In this document: positions 1-9,700 of the stretch, piece after piece
Layout of the letters: each line of letters opens with the position of its first letter
How positions within the stretch are numbered: the stretch's first letter is position 1
The notes under the pieces: generated by a model
Told to the model about the DNA's origin: nothing
Databases searched by the model: none
Seen by the model: the letters and a program-made list of their open reading frames with translations, nothing else
Program-made: the position numbers and the translations under genes
Assembly: GCF_001601825.1 (NCBI RefSeq)
Contig: NZ_LUJK01000020.1
Span: forward strand, 1 to 51,613
Direction of reading: 5' to 3'
Source of the DNA: Limnobacter sp. CACIAM 66H1
Lineage (GTDB): Bacteria > Pseudomonadota > Gammaproteobacteria > Burkholderiales > Burkholderiaceae_B
Length of the DNA stretch: 51,613 nucleotides

Positions 1-1
1 G

Positions 2-403
2 AAAAACATGGGCGGGCATGAAATGGAAACGCAGCAAGCAACAACCTTCTGGACCAGTGTGCGTGACCAGCAACATGAGTTCTTTACGCGCGAAGGCGAT
101 TTGTGGCGTTTGGCAGTGCCACCCACTACCGTGGATTTGGCCATGCACGGTCAAAGTGTCCATGAATGGGGCAGCGGTTTGCGCTGGTTCCGAGCAGACT
201 CGGGCACCACCGAGGATCAGATTCGGGCAATGGCAAAGCGCGTTGGTGGCCATGCCACCCTGTACCGCACTGCCAACTCCGCCGCACGTCAGCATGCATT
301 TCAGCAACCGGATGCGGTCATGCTCAAATTGCAGCGCCGCCTGAAAGAGCAATTCGACCCGGCTGGTGTTTTCAGCATCAACCGCCTGTCACCTATTTTG
401 TAA
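2..403 (+). CDS. glcE: Glycolate oxidase FAD-binding subunit GlcE, C-terminal part (5' end outside window)
   Basis: The reading frame is open to the left edge, so this is the last 133 or so codons of a longer gene; the first in-frame ATG at 8 is internal. The visible part matches the C-terminal cap of GlcE, the FAD-linked subunit that with GlcD and GlcF oxidises glycolate to glyoxylate. It ends with the family-typical stretch in which a Phe-Asp-Pro-x-Gly-Val-Phe segment is followed by Asn-Arg. The stop TAA (401-403) lies 9 nt before glcF, so the two are co-transcribed. GlcD is expected upstream but cannot be seen. Confidence 0.88.
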   Translation, partial: KNMGGHEMETQQATTFWTSVRDQQHEFFTREGDLWRLAVPPTTVDLAMHGQSVHEWGSGLRWFRADSGTTEDQIRAMAKRVGGHATLYRTANSAARQHAFQQPDAVMLKLQRRLKEQFDPAGVFSINRLSPIL

Positions 404-412
404 GCAGAGCCC

Positions 413-1663
413 ATGGATACCCAACTCGCCGACTGGATCAAAGACACCCCTGATGGCAAAACAGCCGACGCGATTTTGCGAAAGTGCGTGCATTGCGGTT
501 TTTGCACCGCGACTTGTCCCACCTACCAAATTTTGGGCGATGAACTGGACAGCCCGCGCGGTCGAATTTATTTGATCAAGCAAGTTCTGGAAGGCAAACA
601 GGTGACCCGCAAAACCCAGCAACACCTGGACCGCTGTCTCACCTGTCGCAACTGCGAAACCACCTGTCCATCGGGTGTGAAATACGGCCAGTTAATCGAT
701 ATTGGCCGCAAGATTGTGGACGAGCGGGTCGAGCGTCCCATGTCAGAAAAGCTGACTCGCGAGAGCCTGAAAATGCTGATGACCAACCGCCCCATGTTCA
801 ACGCGGGCATGGCCTTGGGTAAAGCTGTACGCGGCATACTTCCCGAAAGCATCAAGAAAAAAGTGCCTGCCAAGCGCGCCACCTTGCCATTCGCCAACAC
901 GGCACACACACGCAAAGTCATTTTGCTCAAGGGCTGTGTGCAGCCTGCCATGATGCCTTCGATTGATTCAGCAACTTCGGTCATTCTGGATGCGCTGGGC
1001 GTTCAAAGCATGGTGGTTCAGGAATCCGGCTGCTGTGGTGCTGTGAAATTTCACCTGAATGATCATGCAGGCGGTCTTGCGCAAATGAAAACCAATATCG
1101 ATGCATGGTATTCCTTGTTGGCAAACGGCGAAGCTGAAGCGCTTGTCATGAACGCCTCTGGCTGCGGGGTCACGGTCCGTGAATACGCGCACCACTTTGA
1201 GAACGACGCAGAATACGCCGCCAAAGCCAGGCTGGTCAGCGAGAAAACGGTGGACATTGGTGAGTACATCACTCGACAAAATGCAGACGGCCTGGCCCGC
1301 CTCAGTGTGAAAGTAAAAGCGGCCATTGAACAACAACGAATTCCAGGCAGCATCGCCTTTCATCCGCCCTGCACCTTGCAACACGGCCAACAAATCAAGG
1401 GGGTCGTCGAAAACGTCCTGACCACATTGGGCTTCAAACTGACCCCGGTTACAGATTCCCATTTGTGCTGTGGCTCGGCAGGCACTTATTCAGTGTTACA
1501 ACCCGAACTGTCCAAAGAACTGAAGAAACGCAAATTGGCCAACCTGATGGCAGGCAATCCACAGGCCATCGCATCCGCCAACATTGGTTGCTTGGGGCAT
1601 TTGGAGAGTGACGCCACTGTGGATGTTCGACATTGGGTGGAGTGGGTAGCGCAGGCTGTTTGA
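413..1663 (+). CDS. glcF: Glycolate oxidase iron-sulfur subunit GlcF
   Basis: 416 aa, full length for GlcF. Two ferredoxin-type 4Fe-4S motifs are visible: Cys25-x2-Cys28-x2-Cys31-x3-Cys35-Pro and Cys75-x2-Cys78-x2-Cys81-x3-Cys85-Pro. Two cysteine-rich CCG motifs follow (GCCGAV near residue 205 and LCCGSAG near 355), as in the heterodisulfide-reductase/GlcF family. It should pass electrons from GlcD/GlcE to the quinone pool at the membrane. The ATG lies 9 nt after the glcE stop. The glc unit appears to end here, because a hairpin follows at 1687-1721. Confidence 0.95.
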   Translation: MDTQLADWIKDTPDGKTADAILRKCVHCGFCTATCPTYQILGDELDSPRGRIYLIKQVLEGKQVTRKTQQHLDRCLTCRNCETTCPSGVKYGQLIDIGRKIVDERVERPMSEKLTRESLKMLMTNRPMFNAGMALGKAVRGILPESIKKKVPAKRATLPFANTAHTRKVILLKGCVQPAMMPSIDSATSVILDALGVQSMVVQESGCCGAVKFHLNDHAGGLAQMKTNIDAWYSLLANGEAEALVMNASGCGVTVREYAHHFENDAEYAAKARLVSEKTVDIGEYITRQNADGLARLSVKVKAAIEQQRIPGSIAFHPPCTLQHGQQIKGVVENVLTTLGFKLTPVTDSHLCCGSAGTYSVLQPELSKELKKRKLANLMAGNPQAIASANIGCLGHLESDATVDVRHWVEWVAQAV

Positions 1664-1686
1664 TGAAAAATTGCGCAACACGGAAC

Positions 1687-1721
1687 TGAAAGGACCGCAC
1701 ATTTACTAAGTGGTCCTTTCA
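1687..1721 (+). terminator. Hairpin downstream of glcF
   Basis: A perfect 10-bp inverted repeat (TGAAAGGACC at 1687-1696, GGTCCTTTCA at 1712-1721) with a 15-nt loop begins 23 nt after the glcF stop. Only a weak T-rich tract follows, so it may be an inefficient terminator or a 3'-end stabilising hairpin. It separates glcF from the unknown gene at 1742. Confidence 0.5.
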
Positions 1722-1741
1722 ATTCCTAAGTATTTGTAGCC

Positions 1742-2194
1742 ATGACCATCACAGACAATAGCCGCACCACCGCACCACGCCCAGTCAGCTCATTGACCAG
1801 GGCACTCAGTCAAGTCAGTCTGGAGGAGCAGGCAAGACCCGCCAAAAAAGCAGCACTGTCCATCGCAAGTGAAACACTAAAGGCTCAACAAACCCGACAA
1901 ATCGTGTCTTACTGCAACGCGATTGACCGGGAAATTCCATTGATTCAAGTGAACACCCGGCGAGCCTTGTCCACCTACTTGGTGAACAATCAAATTCACG
2001 ACACCGGTCTGCTCAACCAGAGACAAAAAAACCTGTGCGCTTGGACCTTGCTGGAACACGCAGCCCGAGGCGATAGTGACTTCAAGAAGATTTACCCGGC
2101 ACTGGTTGGTAGTTACGTCGGTGCCGCAGAAAAGCCGCGTTTCGAGGCATTGGCCCGATCGATGAACCTGAACCCTGCAAATTTTATCGCTTGA
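1742..2194 (+). CDS. Hypothetical protein, 150 aa, effector-like N-terminus
   Basis: I do not recognise this protein. The first 35 or so residues are rich in Thr, Ser, Pro and Arg and look disordered. The rest is predicted mostly helical and soluble, with no signal peptide or membrane segment. It stands alone between the glc unit and the convergent M48 gene. Its layout (polar disordered N-terminus, small helical body) resembles the unknown proteins at 10202-10681 and 17923-18516, which may be lineage-specific secreted proteins; that link is inference from style only. An upstream Shine-Dalgarno sequence is not obvious. Confidence 0.6.
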   Translation: MTITDNSRTTAPRPVSSLTRALSQVSLEEQARPAKKAALSIASETLKAQQTRQIVSYCNAIDREIPLIQVNTRRALSTYLVNNQIHDTGLLNQRQKNLCAWTLLEHAARGDSDFKKIYPALVGSYVGAAEKPRFEALARSMNLNPANFIA

Positions 2195-2210
2195 GTGATC
2201 AGGCACATTT

Positions 2211-2804
2211 CTACTTCCTGCAGATGACCTCCCGGCGGCTGTAGTAGCCAGGGTGGGAGGGAACCACTGGCATCATCATGTCTGCGCCGTCGATGCTTCT
2301 GAGCACATCTTCGGTGCAGGCAATAACGCCCAAACTGGCCAGCCATTTGGTGGCGGCCTCATCAGCATCCAATTCAAACTGGCGATTCATCGCATGCAGT
2401 TTTTCCATGGTCGTCGGGTTGCGTTCAATCGCATCAAAGGCCATATCGGGGGTAGGCATGCCCGCCAGTTCCATCGCCTTTAAGCCCAGCTTTTTCTGAT
2501 GCTCCAAGTGCACGTGAGCGTACTCGTGCGCGATCACGAACAACACGCCGTCAGGTGTCAGACGGTTTAAAAAGTCGGGATCCATGGTTAGCAAGGCACC
2601 CTCGATCCGATCAGACACGTAGGCTCTGCTCCATGTTTTCGTCAACTCAACCTCAAGCTTCATATTGGGCACGGTTTTGCCCAACTGCACAATTGCATGA
2701 TCGATGTCGGTGCGGCTTGCTGCCTGTGCACTCGGATATGAAAACAAAGGCCCCAGACAAAGAATCCAAAGACACCCCAAGGCTTTGACGCGTGCACTCC
2801 GCAT
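2211..2804 (-). CDS. Secreted M48-family zinc metalloprotease
   Basis: 197 aa from the chosen start. The zinc site is clear: His93-Glu94-x2-His97 within AHEYAHVHLEHQ, and a downstream Glu in FELDADEAA that fits the third ligand of M48 peptidases. Residues 1-28 form a signal peptide ending SAQA, so the protein acts in the periplasm as a small BepA/LoiP-like quality-control protease. The frame runs open back to 2966, but the ATG at 2804 has a good GGAG upstream and starts exactly at the signal peptide, so the longer start is rejected. It lies 67 nt downstream of nasS and converges on the unknown gene at 1742. Confidence 0.82.
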   Translation of the reverse strand: MRSARVKALGCLWILCLGPLFSYPSAQAASRTDIDHAIVQLGKTVPNMKLEVELTKTWSRAYVSDRIEGALLTMDPDFLNRLTPDGVLFVIAHEYAHVHLEHQKKLGLKAMELAGMPTPDMAFDAIERNPTTMEKLHAMNRQFELDADEAATKWLASLGVIACTEDVLRSIDGADMMMPVVPSHPGYYSRREVICRK

Positions 2805-2871
2805 ACTCCACTCCAACTTCGAGCTAACTGACTGCCTAAGTTTAATCACAGCGCCATTGCCATGCAATCCA

Positions 2872-3858
2872 CTAAAAACCAAATGGCTTAAGGCCGCTTG
2901 AAAACTGCGCTGCATCCAACGGAGTGGAATTGACCAAGGCGTGCGTTTCGACCACCAGAGATTCAAACATGGGGCGTTGATCTTGGGTCAACTCAGTGCC
3001 ATCAAACTGAATAAAGGGATCAGTTCCCCCCTTGATTGTGGCCAACAATGCCATTTCAAGCACAGAGCCAGGCAAATTCACGTGATCCGAAGTGGAGAGC
3101 CAAGCAGCAGCTTTTCTACGGTTATCAGCCCCTCCCTCCAGCCAGACGCACGCCTGCCGAAGCGCTCTGCACAATCCGCTCAAGGCTTGTGGATTCTGGT
3201 TAGCCCATGAGCGGGTACATCCCAGAACCTTTTCAGGCGCTTTGGGCCACAAACTGTTCGAAGTGGCCACAATCGAGCCCAAGCCCTCATTCACCGCCAA
3301 GGAGTTGTAGGGTTCACCCACACAAAAAGCATCAATCGAACCCGCTTGAAGCGAGGCCACCATTCGAACAGGAGGAACCACTTCAAAACGTACATCCTGA
3401 TCCGGATCCACATCATTCAAACGCAACCAGCGGCGAAGCTGCAAAGTGTGCATCGAAAACGGGAACACAGTGCCAAACACCATGGCTCGCTCTTCCCGGG
3501 ATTTTGCGGTCCTTAATTTTGAACCTAGTGTTTCACCCTCAATGAGCCCAGAGATCAAAGTTGCCAAAGACTTGCTGACGGTTATCGCATTCCCGCTTCG
3601 ATTCAACACGAGTGGTGCCACCACTTCCTTTCTGGGAGAACCACCCAGCCCCAATTGCAAGGCAATCGCCATGGGCGAAAGCATATGTGCTGCATCAATT
3701 TCACCATAGGCCAGTTTGTCGCGAAGCGTCGCCCAAGAAGCCTGCTTGACCAGCTCGACAGTCAAACTCTCCGCCTCGAAGAAACCCATTTTCTGGGCAA
3801 CCACAAACGGCGCAGAATCAGTCAGCGCAATCACGCCGATGCGAATTTCCTGTTGCAT
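2872..3858 (-). CDS. nasS: Nitrate-sensing protein NasS (CmpA/NrtA-like)
   Basis: 328 aa with the fold of NrtA/CmpA nitrate/bicarbonate-binding proteins (early segment ALTDSAPFVVAQKMGFF, later a GEPYNSLA segment), but with no signal peptide and no ABC permease nearby. This matches cytoplasmic NasS, which holds the antiterminator NasT inactive until nitrate or nitrite binds. Its ATG shares one base with the nasT stop (TAATG at 3856-3860), implying translational coupling and stoichiometric production. Nitrate-assimilation structural genes are not in the window, so the pair must act on targets elsewhere. Confidence 0.85.
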   Translation of the reverse strand: MQQEIRIGVIALTDSAPFVVAQKMGFFEAESLTVELVKQASWATLRDKLAYGEIDAAHMLSPMAIALQLGLGGSPRKEVVAPLVLNRSGNAITVSKSLATLISGLIEGETLGSKLRTAKSREERAMVFGTVFPFSMHTLQLRRWLRLNDVDPDQDVRFEVVPPVRMVASLQAGSIDAFCVGEPYNSLAVNEGLGSIVATSNSLWPKAPEKVLGCTRSWANQNPQALSGLCRALRQACVWLEGGADNRRKAAAWLSTSDHVNLPGSVLEMALLATIKGGTDPFIQFDGTELTQDQRPMFESLVVETHALVNSTPLDAAQFSSGLKPFGF

Positions 3859-4481
3859 TACACGCCACCTCCACCCAACATTTCAAACACCTCAATGACG
3901 TTGCGTGCCGTATCCACAAGACGTTGATTGCGCTCCATGGCCAGCTTGCGCATGGCGTGGTAGGCCTCGTCTTCATTAAAATTGCGGTGCTTCATCAACA
4001 GGCCTTTGGCTTTGTCGATCAACTTGCGGTCTGCAAGCTGATCACGGGTTTTCTGCAACTCGTTTTTTAGTGCCTGAAATTCGCGAAAACGGGCAACGGC
4101 CACCTGCACGATTGGACGTACTCGATCCGGGTTCATGCCATCGGCCACGTAGGCACTCACGCCGGCCTTGATGGCACTGGCAATCGTGTCCTCGTTGTCT
4201 TCATCTGAAAACATAATGACGGGTTTCGGATTGCTGCGTGACAACACCGCCATGTTCTCAAGGCAATCGCGATCGGGTGAGTCGATGTCCACAATCACGA
4301 TGTCAGGCTGGGATACCGCCACATGTTCAACCAAACGATCGGCGGAACTGAGACGGGACACCAGCACATAACCTGCATCAAGCAAGGCACGTTCCAGTAT
4401 GGCGGCCCGCCCTGGTTCCTCGTCGACCAAGAGTACTTTCAGTGGAGGTGTGGTGGCTTTGCCAGTTTTACTATTGACCAT
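3858..4481 (-). CDS. nasT: ANTAR-domain response regulator / antiterminator NasT
   Basis: 207 aa. Residues 14-130 form a receiver-like domain with the phosphoacceptor-position Asp65 in IVIVDID. Residues about 140-200 form an ANTAR RNA-binding domain, with the conserved AKGLLMKHRNFNEDEAY helix pair. NasT-type ANTAR proteins bind two-hairpin leaders and prevent termination in nitrate-assimilation transcripts. It is one base ahead of nasS and 20 nt downstream of pdxH on the same strand, so pdxH-nasT-nasS may be one transcript. Confidence 0.88.
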   Translation of the reverse strand: MVNSKTGKATTPPLKVLLVDEEPGRAAILERALLDAGYVLVSRLSSADRLVEHVAVSQPDIVIVDIDSPDRDCLENMAVLSRSNPKPVIMFSDEDNEDTIASAIKAGVSAYVADGMNPDRVRPIVQVAVARFREFQALKNELQKTRDQLADRKLIDKAKGLLMKHRNFNEDEAYHAMRKLAMERNQRLVDTARNVIEVFEMLGGGGV

Positions 4482-4501
4482 GAACGGGTTTACTCATTCC
4501 T

Positions 4502-5137
4502 TTAGGGGGCAAGACGGGACATTGCCCATGAATCACCGCGCAAGGTATAGGCGAGGCGATCATGGAGTCGCGACGGCCGCCCCTGCCAAAACTCAAAAAA
4601 ATCGGGTACCAGACGATAACCGCCCCAAAATGGGGGCCGTGTTTGCGGATCACCCTGCTGTTCTTCCTGAGCCTGTCGCACTCTGGCTTCAAGCACCGCC
4701 CGGGAATCGATTACCTGGCTTTGTGGCGAAGCCCAGGCGCCCAGGCGGCTACCGGCTGGTCGCGACAGGTAATACGCATCAGACTCTTCGGGACTGCACT
4801 TCTCTACCCGCCCCTCAATTCGAACCTGACGCTCCAGTTCTGTCCAGTGAAACAGAATCGCAGCGTGCGGATTCTGTGCCAGCTCCTGACCCTTGCGACT
4901 TTCATAATTGGTAAAAAACGTAATGCCACGCGCATCCAGCCCCTTGATCAACACGATACGGGCCGAGGGTCGCCCTTGATCGTTTACCGTAGCCAGTGTC
5001 ATGGCGTTGGGTTCAGGCAAATCTGCACTCAAAGCCTGATCAAACCAAAGTTTGAAGAAGTCGAATGGATTGGCCAAGGCGTCAGCTTCATCCAGCGTGG
5101 CTTGGGTGTAGTCTTTTCGAAGATCCGCGATCGACAT
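4502..5137 (-). CDS. pdxH: Pyridoxamine 5'-phosphate oxidase
   Basis: 211 aa, the normal size. PdxH oxidises pyridoxamine or pyridoxine 5'-phosphate to pyridoxal phosphate using FMN. Family motifs are visible: [33 protein letters not shown], a mid-protein [15 protein letters not shown], and a C-terminal RLHDRLAY segment. The frame is open back to 5278, but the extra 47 residues do not belong to the family. The ATG at 5137 has an AAGGAG Shine-Dalgarno, so I start there. It is divergent from xerD. Confidence 0.94.
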   Translation of the reverse strand: MSIADLRKDYTQATLDEADALANPFDFFKLWFDQALSADLPEPNAMTLATVNDQGRPSARIVLIKGLDARGITFFTNYESRKGQELAQNPHAAILFHWTELERQVRIEGRVEKCSPEESDAYYLSRPAGSRLGAWASPQSQVIDSRAVLEARVRQAQEEQQGDPQTRPPFWGGYRLVPDFFEFWQGRPSRLHDRLAYTLRGDSWAMSRLAP

Positions 5138-5204
5138 AAAACAAAACTCCTTGATGCTGCTAAAGGTATGATGACCTTTATTTTCACATGCTGCCAGCAC
5201 CACA

Positions 5205-6104
5205 ATGAAGAGCAATGCCGATCTGATCGACGAATTCTGCACCACTTTGTGGCTTGAGGAGGGATTGGCCAAAGCCACACTGCAGGCTTACCGCAGCGAC
5301 TTGCAACAACTGGGAAACTGGCTGGAAGAACAATTCTCTGAAAGCCTTTTGCAGGTCAGCAATGAACACATCCGCAACCATGTACACGACCTGCTGGAAT
5401 TAAAGCCCAGTAGCCTGAACAGAAAACTAAGCAGCTACAAACGTTTTTATTTGTGGCTGAACACCACCAAGCAACGCGAGGACAACCCCTGCGCACAACT
5501 GCAAAGTGCCAAGCGTGGCTTGCGCATTCCCAAAACCCTGAGCGAGAAACAAGTACTGGACCTGCTGGCTGCACCCGACTTGAGCAACGCCGCTGGGCAG
5601 CGCGACAAGGCCATGCTTGAATTCATGTACGCCAGCGGCCTGCGGGTCAGTGAACTGGTGAATATGCCTTTGCGCGCAGTGGACCTGAATGTTGGTGCCG
5701 TCAAAGTGCTGGGCAAAGGCAACAAAGAACGCTTGGTCCCCATGGGCGAACCTGCAAGGCTGGCGATTCAGCTGTATTTGCAGCAGGCCCGCGGTGAGTT
5801 GTTGAAGGGGAAAACCAGCGACTTTTTATTCGTAACCCACTTTGGCACTCCAATGACCCGCCAAGGCTTCTGGAAAAACATCAAGCGCCTGGCCTTGATT
5901 GCTGGGATCAACACCACAGTCAGCCCCCATGTATTGCGGCATGCGTTTGCCACGCATTTGATCAACCATGGCGCCGACCTGCGCGTGGTGCAATTGCTCC
6001 TGGGGCACGCCGACATCGGCACCACCCAGATTTACACCCATGTGGCCAAAGAACACCTGCACACCCTGCTCAATCAAAGCCACCCACGATCAAAAAGTCG
6101 CTAA
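5205..6104 (+). CDS. xerD: Tyrosine site-specific recombinase XerD
   Basis: 299 aa, full-length Xer recombinase that resolves chromosome dimers at dif with its XerC partner. The N-terminal SAM-like core-binding domain spans residues 1-90 and the catalytic domain 108-290. The active-site set is complete: Arg147, Lys171, His242, Arg245, His268 and nucleophile Tyr277 ([26 protein letters not shown]). No mobile-element features flank it, so it reads as the housekeeping enzyme. Assignment as XerD rather than XerC rests on overall similarity and is less certain than the family. Confidence 0.88.
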   Translation: MKSNADLIDEFCTTLWLEEGLAKATLQAYRSDLQQLGNWLEEQFSESLLQVSNEHIRNHVHDLLELKPSSLNRKLSSYKRFYLWLNTTKQREDNPCAQLQSAKRGLRIPKTLSEKQVLDLLAAPDLSNAAGQRDKAMLEFMYASGLRVSELVNMPLRAVDLNVGAVKVLGKGNKERLVPMGEPARLAIQLYLQQARGELLKGKTSDFLFVTHFGTPMTRQGFWKNIKRLALIAGINTTVSPHVLRHAFATHLINHGADLRVVQLLLGHADIGTTQIYTHVAKEHLHTLLNQSHPRSKSR

Positions 6105-6139
6105 AATCGACGCCAAAGCCCAACAACAAGGAGACACCT

Positions 6140-6751
6140 TTGCTTAATTTCGCCGCTGGCCTGCTGATCGCCTATTTGATTGGTTCAATTTCATTCGCAG
6201 TGGTTGTTTCCAAATTCGTGGGTCTGGCCGATCCACGCACCTACGGCTCAAAAAACCCTGGTGCCACCAATGTGCTGCGAAGCGGCAACAAGAAAGCAGC
6301 CGTGCTCACGCTGTTGGGCGATGCCCTGAAAGGCACACTCGCCGTGGCACTGGCCTTCCATTTTCAAGACCAGCTAGGTTACAGCCGCACCGACATTGCC
6401 TGGATTGGACTGGCGGCCTTTATTGGTCACCTGTACCCAGTATTCTTCAAATTTGAAGGCGGCAAAGGTGTGGCTACCGCGCTGGGCGTACTGCTTGGCT
6501 TGAACTGGATACTGGGCCTGGCCACCGCGATTACCTGGATAGTGATTGCCTACTTCTTCAGATATTCCTCTCTGGCCGCGCTCATCGCAGCGCTGTTTGC
6601 CGTGTTTTACAACGTACTGCTTTTTGGTATCAACGGACAGGCTGCCGCCATCACAATCATGTCCGCCTTGCTCATCTATCGACACAAGCAAAACATTGCT
6701 AATTTGATCGCGGGCAAAGAAAGTAAAATTGGCGATAAAAAAACTTCATGA
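6140..6751 (+). CDS. plsY: Acyl-phosphate:glycerol-3-phosphate acyltransferase PlsY
   Basis: 203 aa integral membrane protein with several hydrophobic helices. It transfers an acyl group from acyl-phosphate to glycerol-3-phosphate, the first step of phospholipid synthesis. The conserved loops are present: GSKNPGATNVLR (about residue 34) and GHLYPVFFKFEGGKGVATALG (about 94). Translation starts at TTG 6140, placed 6 nt after an AAGGAG (6128-6133); no ATG fits. It follows xerD by 35 nt. Confidence 0.93.
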   Translation: MLNFAAGLLIAYLIGSISFAVVVSKFVGLADPRTYGSKNPGATNVLRSGNKKAAVLTLLGDALKGTLAVALAFHFQDQLGYSRTDIAWIGLAAFIGHLYPVFFKFEGGKGVATALGVLLGLNWILGLATAITWIVIAYFFRYSSLAALIAALFAVFYNVLLFGINGQAAAITIMSALLIYRHKQNIANLIAGKESKIGDKKTS

Positions 6752-6782
6752 TTCCAGTTGACTTGGATACAAGCTCAATCAA

Positions 6783-9700
6783 TCAATTGTGCTTCGAGTA
6801 AAAGCGATAGTGTCCAGAGTGCACCGATGCTCCTGAATGTTTAAGCAGTACGGTGTCTCTGCTGGCCTGTTTGGAATCCAGGTCTTTGACTCGGTCCCTG
6901 TCGCTCACAAAATCAACCTTCGAACCCAGTGACTCAAAGAACGCGGTAATGATTTGTCGGTCACCTTGAACCTCGGCCATACCCGAGAGTTCTTTCAGGT
7001 TTTGTGCCAAGGCGTTGGCTTCGGTTGTGCCCTCATTTTTGATTGGACGGGAGGCGCCGACAATCTCCAGAACCTGATCTGTTAGCCGAGGAATGGCAAG
7101 TTGCAGCGTCATTTTTTGCAAGTTGGTTTCAACTTGCGCGTCGCCAACTCGATACCCCAGGTTTTTTGCTTCATCCAGTGCTTGATAAATATCCTTCACC
7201 TCATCAACATTTTTAGGCCAATACGGCTCATAGCCATCCGCCAGCATTCCGGCCTTTTTGGCGTCTGGCTGAATTTTAGTGGCCCAATCAGCTTTCACCT
7301 TTTCCAGCGCATCGAACACGCGCCGTGATACATCTTGAATATCCGAATAAGCAATTGCGCTGGCGTTCGCTGCACGCAACCAGCAGCGATTCCCCTGGCC
7401 AGATACCTCTTGAATTTTGCGCCCACTCGCTGACAGCAGCTTGTCGATGATGGCGATTTCAGACATAGGCTTGATCGGGCTGCTTGTTTTAGCTGAACTT
7501 GTGGAACGATTGACCTTGATCGGCTGATCATTGGCAGCCCCGATCAATAGTTTGGAGGGCGACTGATCGATTGAGGAGGACCACTCAATCACCTTCGGCA
7601 AGGGCTTTCCGTTGCCACAAGACTTCCAAAGCTTTTGCACAAAACTTTCCACCTCAACCAAGGTCCTCTTGAGTTGTGGGCTAACTTGTCCTTGCAATTT
7701 GACAGTCAGGCTTTTTCCATCCAGATAGTCAGTCAAAGCCTGCGCATTACTTGCATCTTTTGAACCCAACAGCGGCTTTAACTGCCTTTTCAATTCAAAG
7801 ACTATTGCGATGTTCTCTTTTTTTCCAAACTGCTGGCGCAAACGCTCCTTCTGATTAATGGTGGAGAAATAACTCTGAATCGATGCAAAACTCTCGCGAA
7901 TTGCCTTGCCCCCAGCCAGGTTCACGAAATTACCCACGTTCACCGAAATGCGTCGCAAGACACCTCCGCGACGATTCGCTGCAATTTCTTTAGAAATTTC
8001 CCTTGCTGCGGTCACCGACTGTTCTGCGCCGAGGGTATCTCTTTCTGCAACCCACAAGGCGGCCTTTTTATGAAAATTACTCAACTCCTGCTTGAACGAT
8101 TCCAGACCTTCAACGCCAAGCTTGCCATTCTTCTGCTGCCCGGCCAGCTCCACCTTGTTTTCAAAGTTTTTCAGCGTCTTCATGAATTGTGTGACCTCGA
8201 GGTGATGGGTGGTCAACAAGTCATTGGGCATGGCCGCCAGAATCAGCGAGGCCGCCTCCACAGCATGTTGGTCAGTAATCACGGCATGGGTGATATCAAC
8301 CGGTTTTCCAGCTTTAAATACCTCCGCCTGCAAAGTTCCCGACAAACTGCCTAGTACCTTCAACCGGGCTCCCACATGCTCCTGAGATTTTCGCGAATAG
8401 CTGGACTCCACCTTGTAAGCCAGCGACGGTGCACTCAATGCCAGGCTTTTTGAATTGAAACCGGCTGCGCTCACATTTGCAGCCGCAAGTTGATGAATGA
8501 ATATCCTGCCGTTTTTATCCAACCCTTGTGGTGAATCACAATTTGCCGTGCCCAGAAACGTCAACACTTTTTCCGAGCGCTCACTGCCCGGGGTTTTCAG
8601 TGCACCCCCCAACTCCGCAAGAAAAGGCAGCTTGTCCCCGCGCACTGTTGAATGCGTGGACTTACCCTGATTGTCAAAATTATTGAACCAGGACCCAAAC
8701 TCGGACAAACAAACTTTCAACGCAGCTGATCGCGACGATGCGCCAGCACGTCCGTATTCCAATGCCTTATTCAAGCTGAAACCATCCTGGACTGACGGTG
8801 ATTCAACACCATTGGCCAACATCGGCAAACTGCAAGGCAGCGCCTTGGCTTCAGAAGCAGGCACTGCAGCGAACCTACCGGATAAGCCGTTGAGGGCTTT
8901 CAAATCTGTTTCTGCAGCACACACAGTGCGCAAAAACGTTTCGATTTTTTTCTTCTGGTCTTCAACACCTTTGATATTCTTTTCGCACGCATCGAATTGA
9001 TTCATCAACTCAAATACTTTCGTACTGTCCCGCCCTTCACCTGTTTGCTCTAACTGTTTTTGAAGTCCAGACTTTTTCTCTTGCTCCTGAGCCTCAAGCT
9101 CATCAAGCTTTTTTGCAAGGGCATTCAGCTCGACCTGATTCAACTCAACCCTGTTCTTGTTGAGCTGCACAACATTCCGAATGGAAGATTCAAGTTTGGA
9201 CTGAATCATTTTGTAACCTTGAGCAGCCTTCTCATGCATGATTTGCTGGGACTTGCTTGCTCGATACCATTTCTGCACAACCTTCGCTGCTGCATTTTGG
9301 GAAACGTCGGCTGGTTCAGCCAATGCTGATGAAGACCCGCCAGCCGAGTGCAAAGCCTCGATGACTGAACGCTGAACGCCAATCGTGTGGCCTTGCTGCC
9401 TGTTACTCAAGTCTGCTTTCCGGATAAGGTCTATGACCGACTTCTTTTCATTTGAAGTGACATGAGCCAGTTCCTTGACCCTACGCTCAACATCAGTGAG
9501 CGTTTGTTCAAACGAACCCATATCTGACAGCTTGGCAATTCTCTCACTCGCCTCGTCCTTGGCTTTTTGGAGTAACTCAGCAGCCTTGTCCGATTCGAGC
9601 TGCTTTTGATACTGCGCGAGTTTCGCAGGCACACCGTCCCTGACAGCAGCCTGCTGCAAAGCATTCAATGCGGCAGCTTGATCGGGTGCAGCGCTGAAAA

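Noticed and set aside
2805-2966. N-terminal extension of the M48 protease ORF
   Set aside because: It overlaps nasS, adds no conserved residues and ignores the signal peptide and good GGAG at the 2804 start.
5205-6104. XerD as an integrase of a mobile element
   Set aside because: Typical length and motifs of housekeeping XerD, followed by plsY, with no attachment-site repeats or cargo genes.
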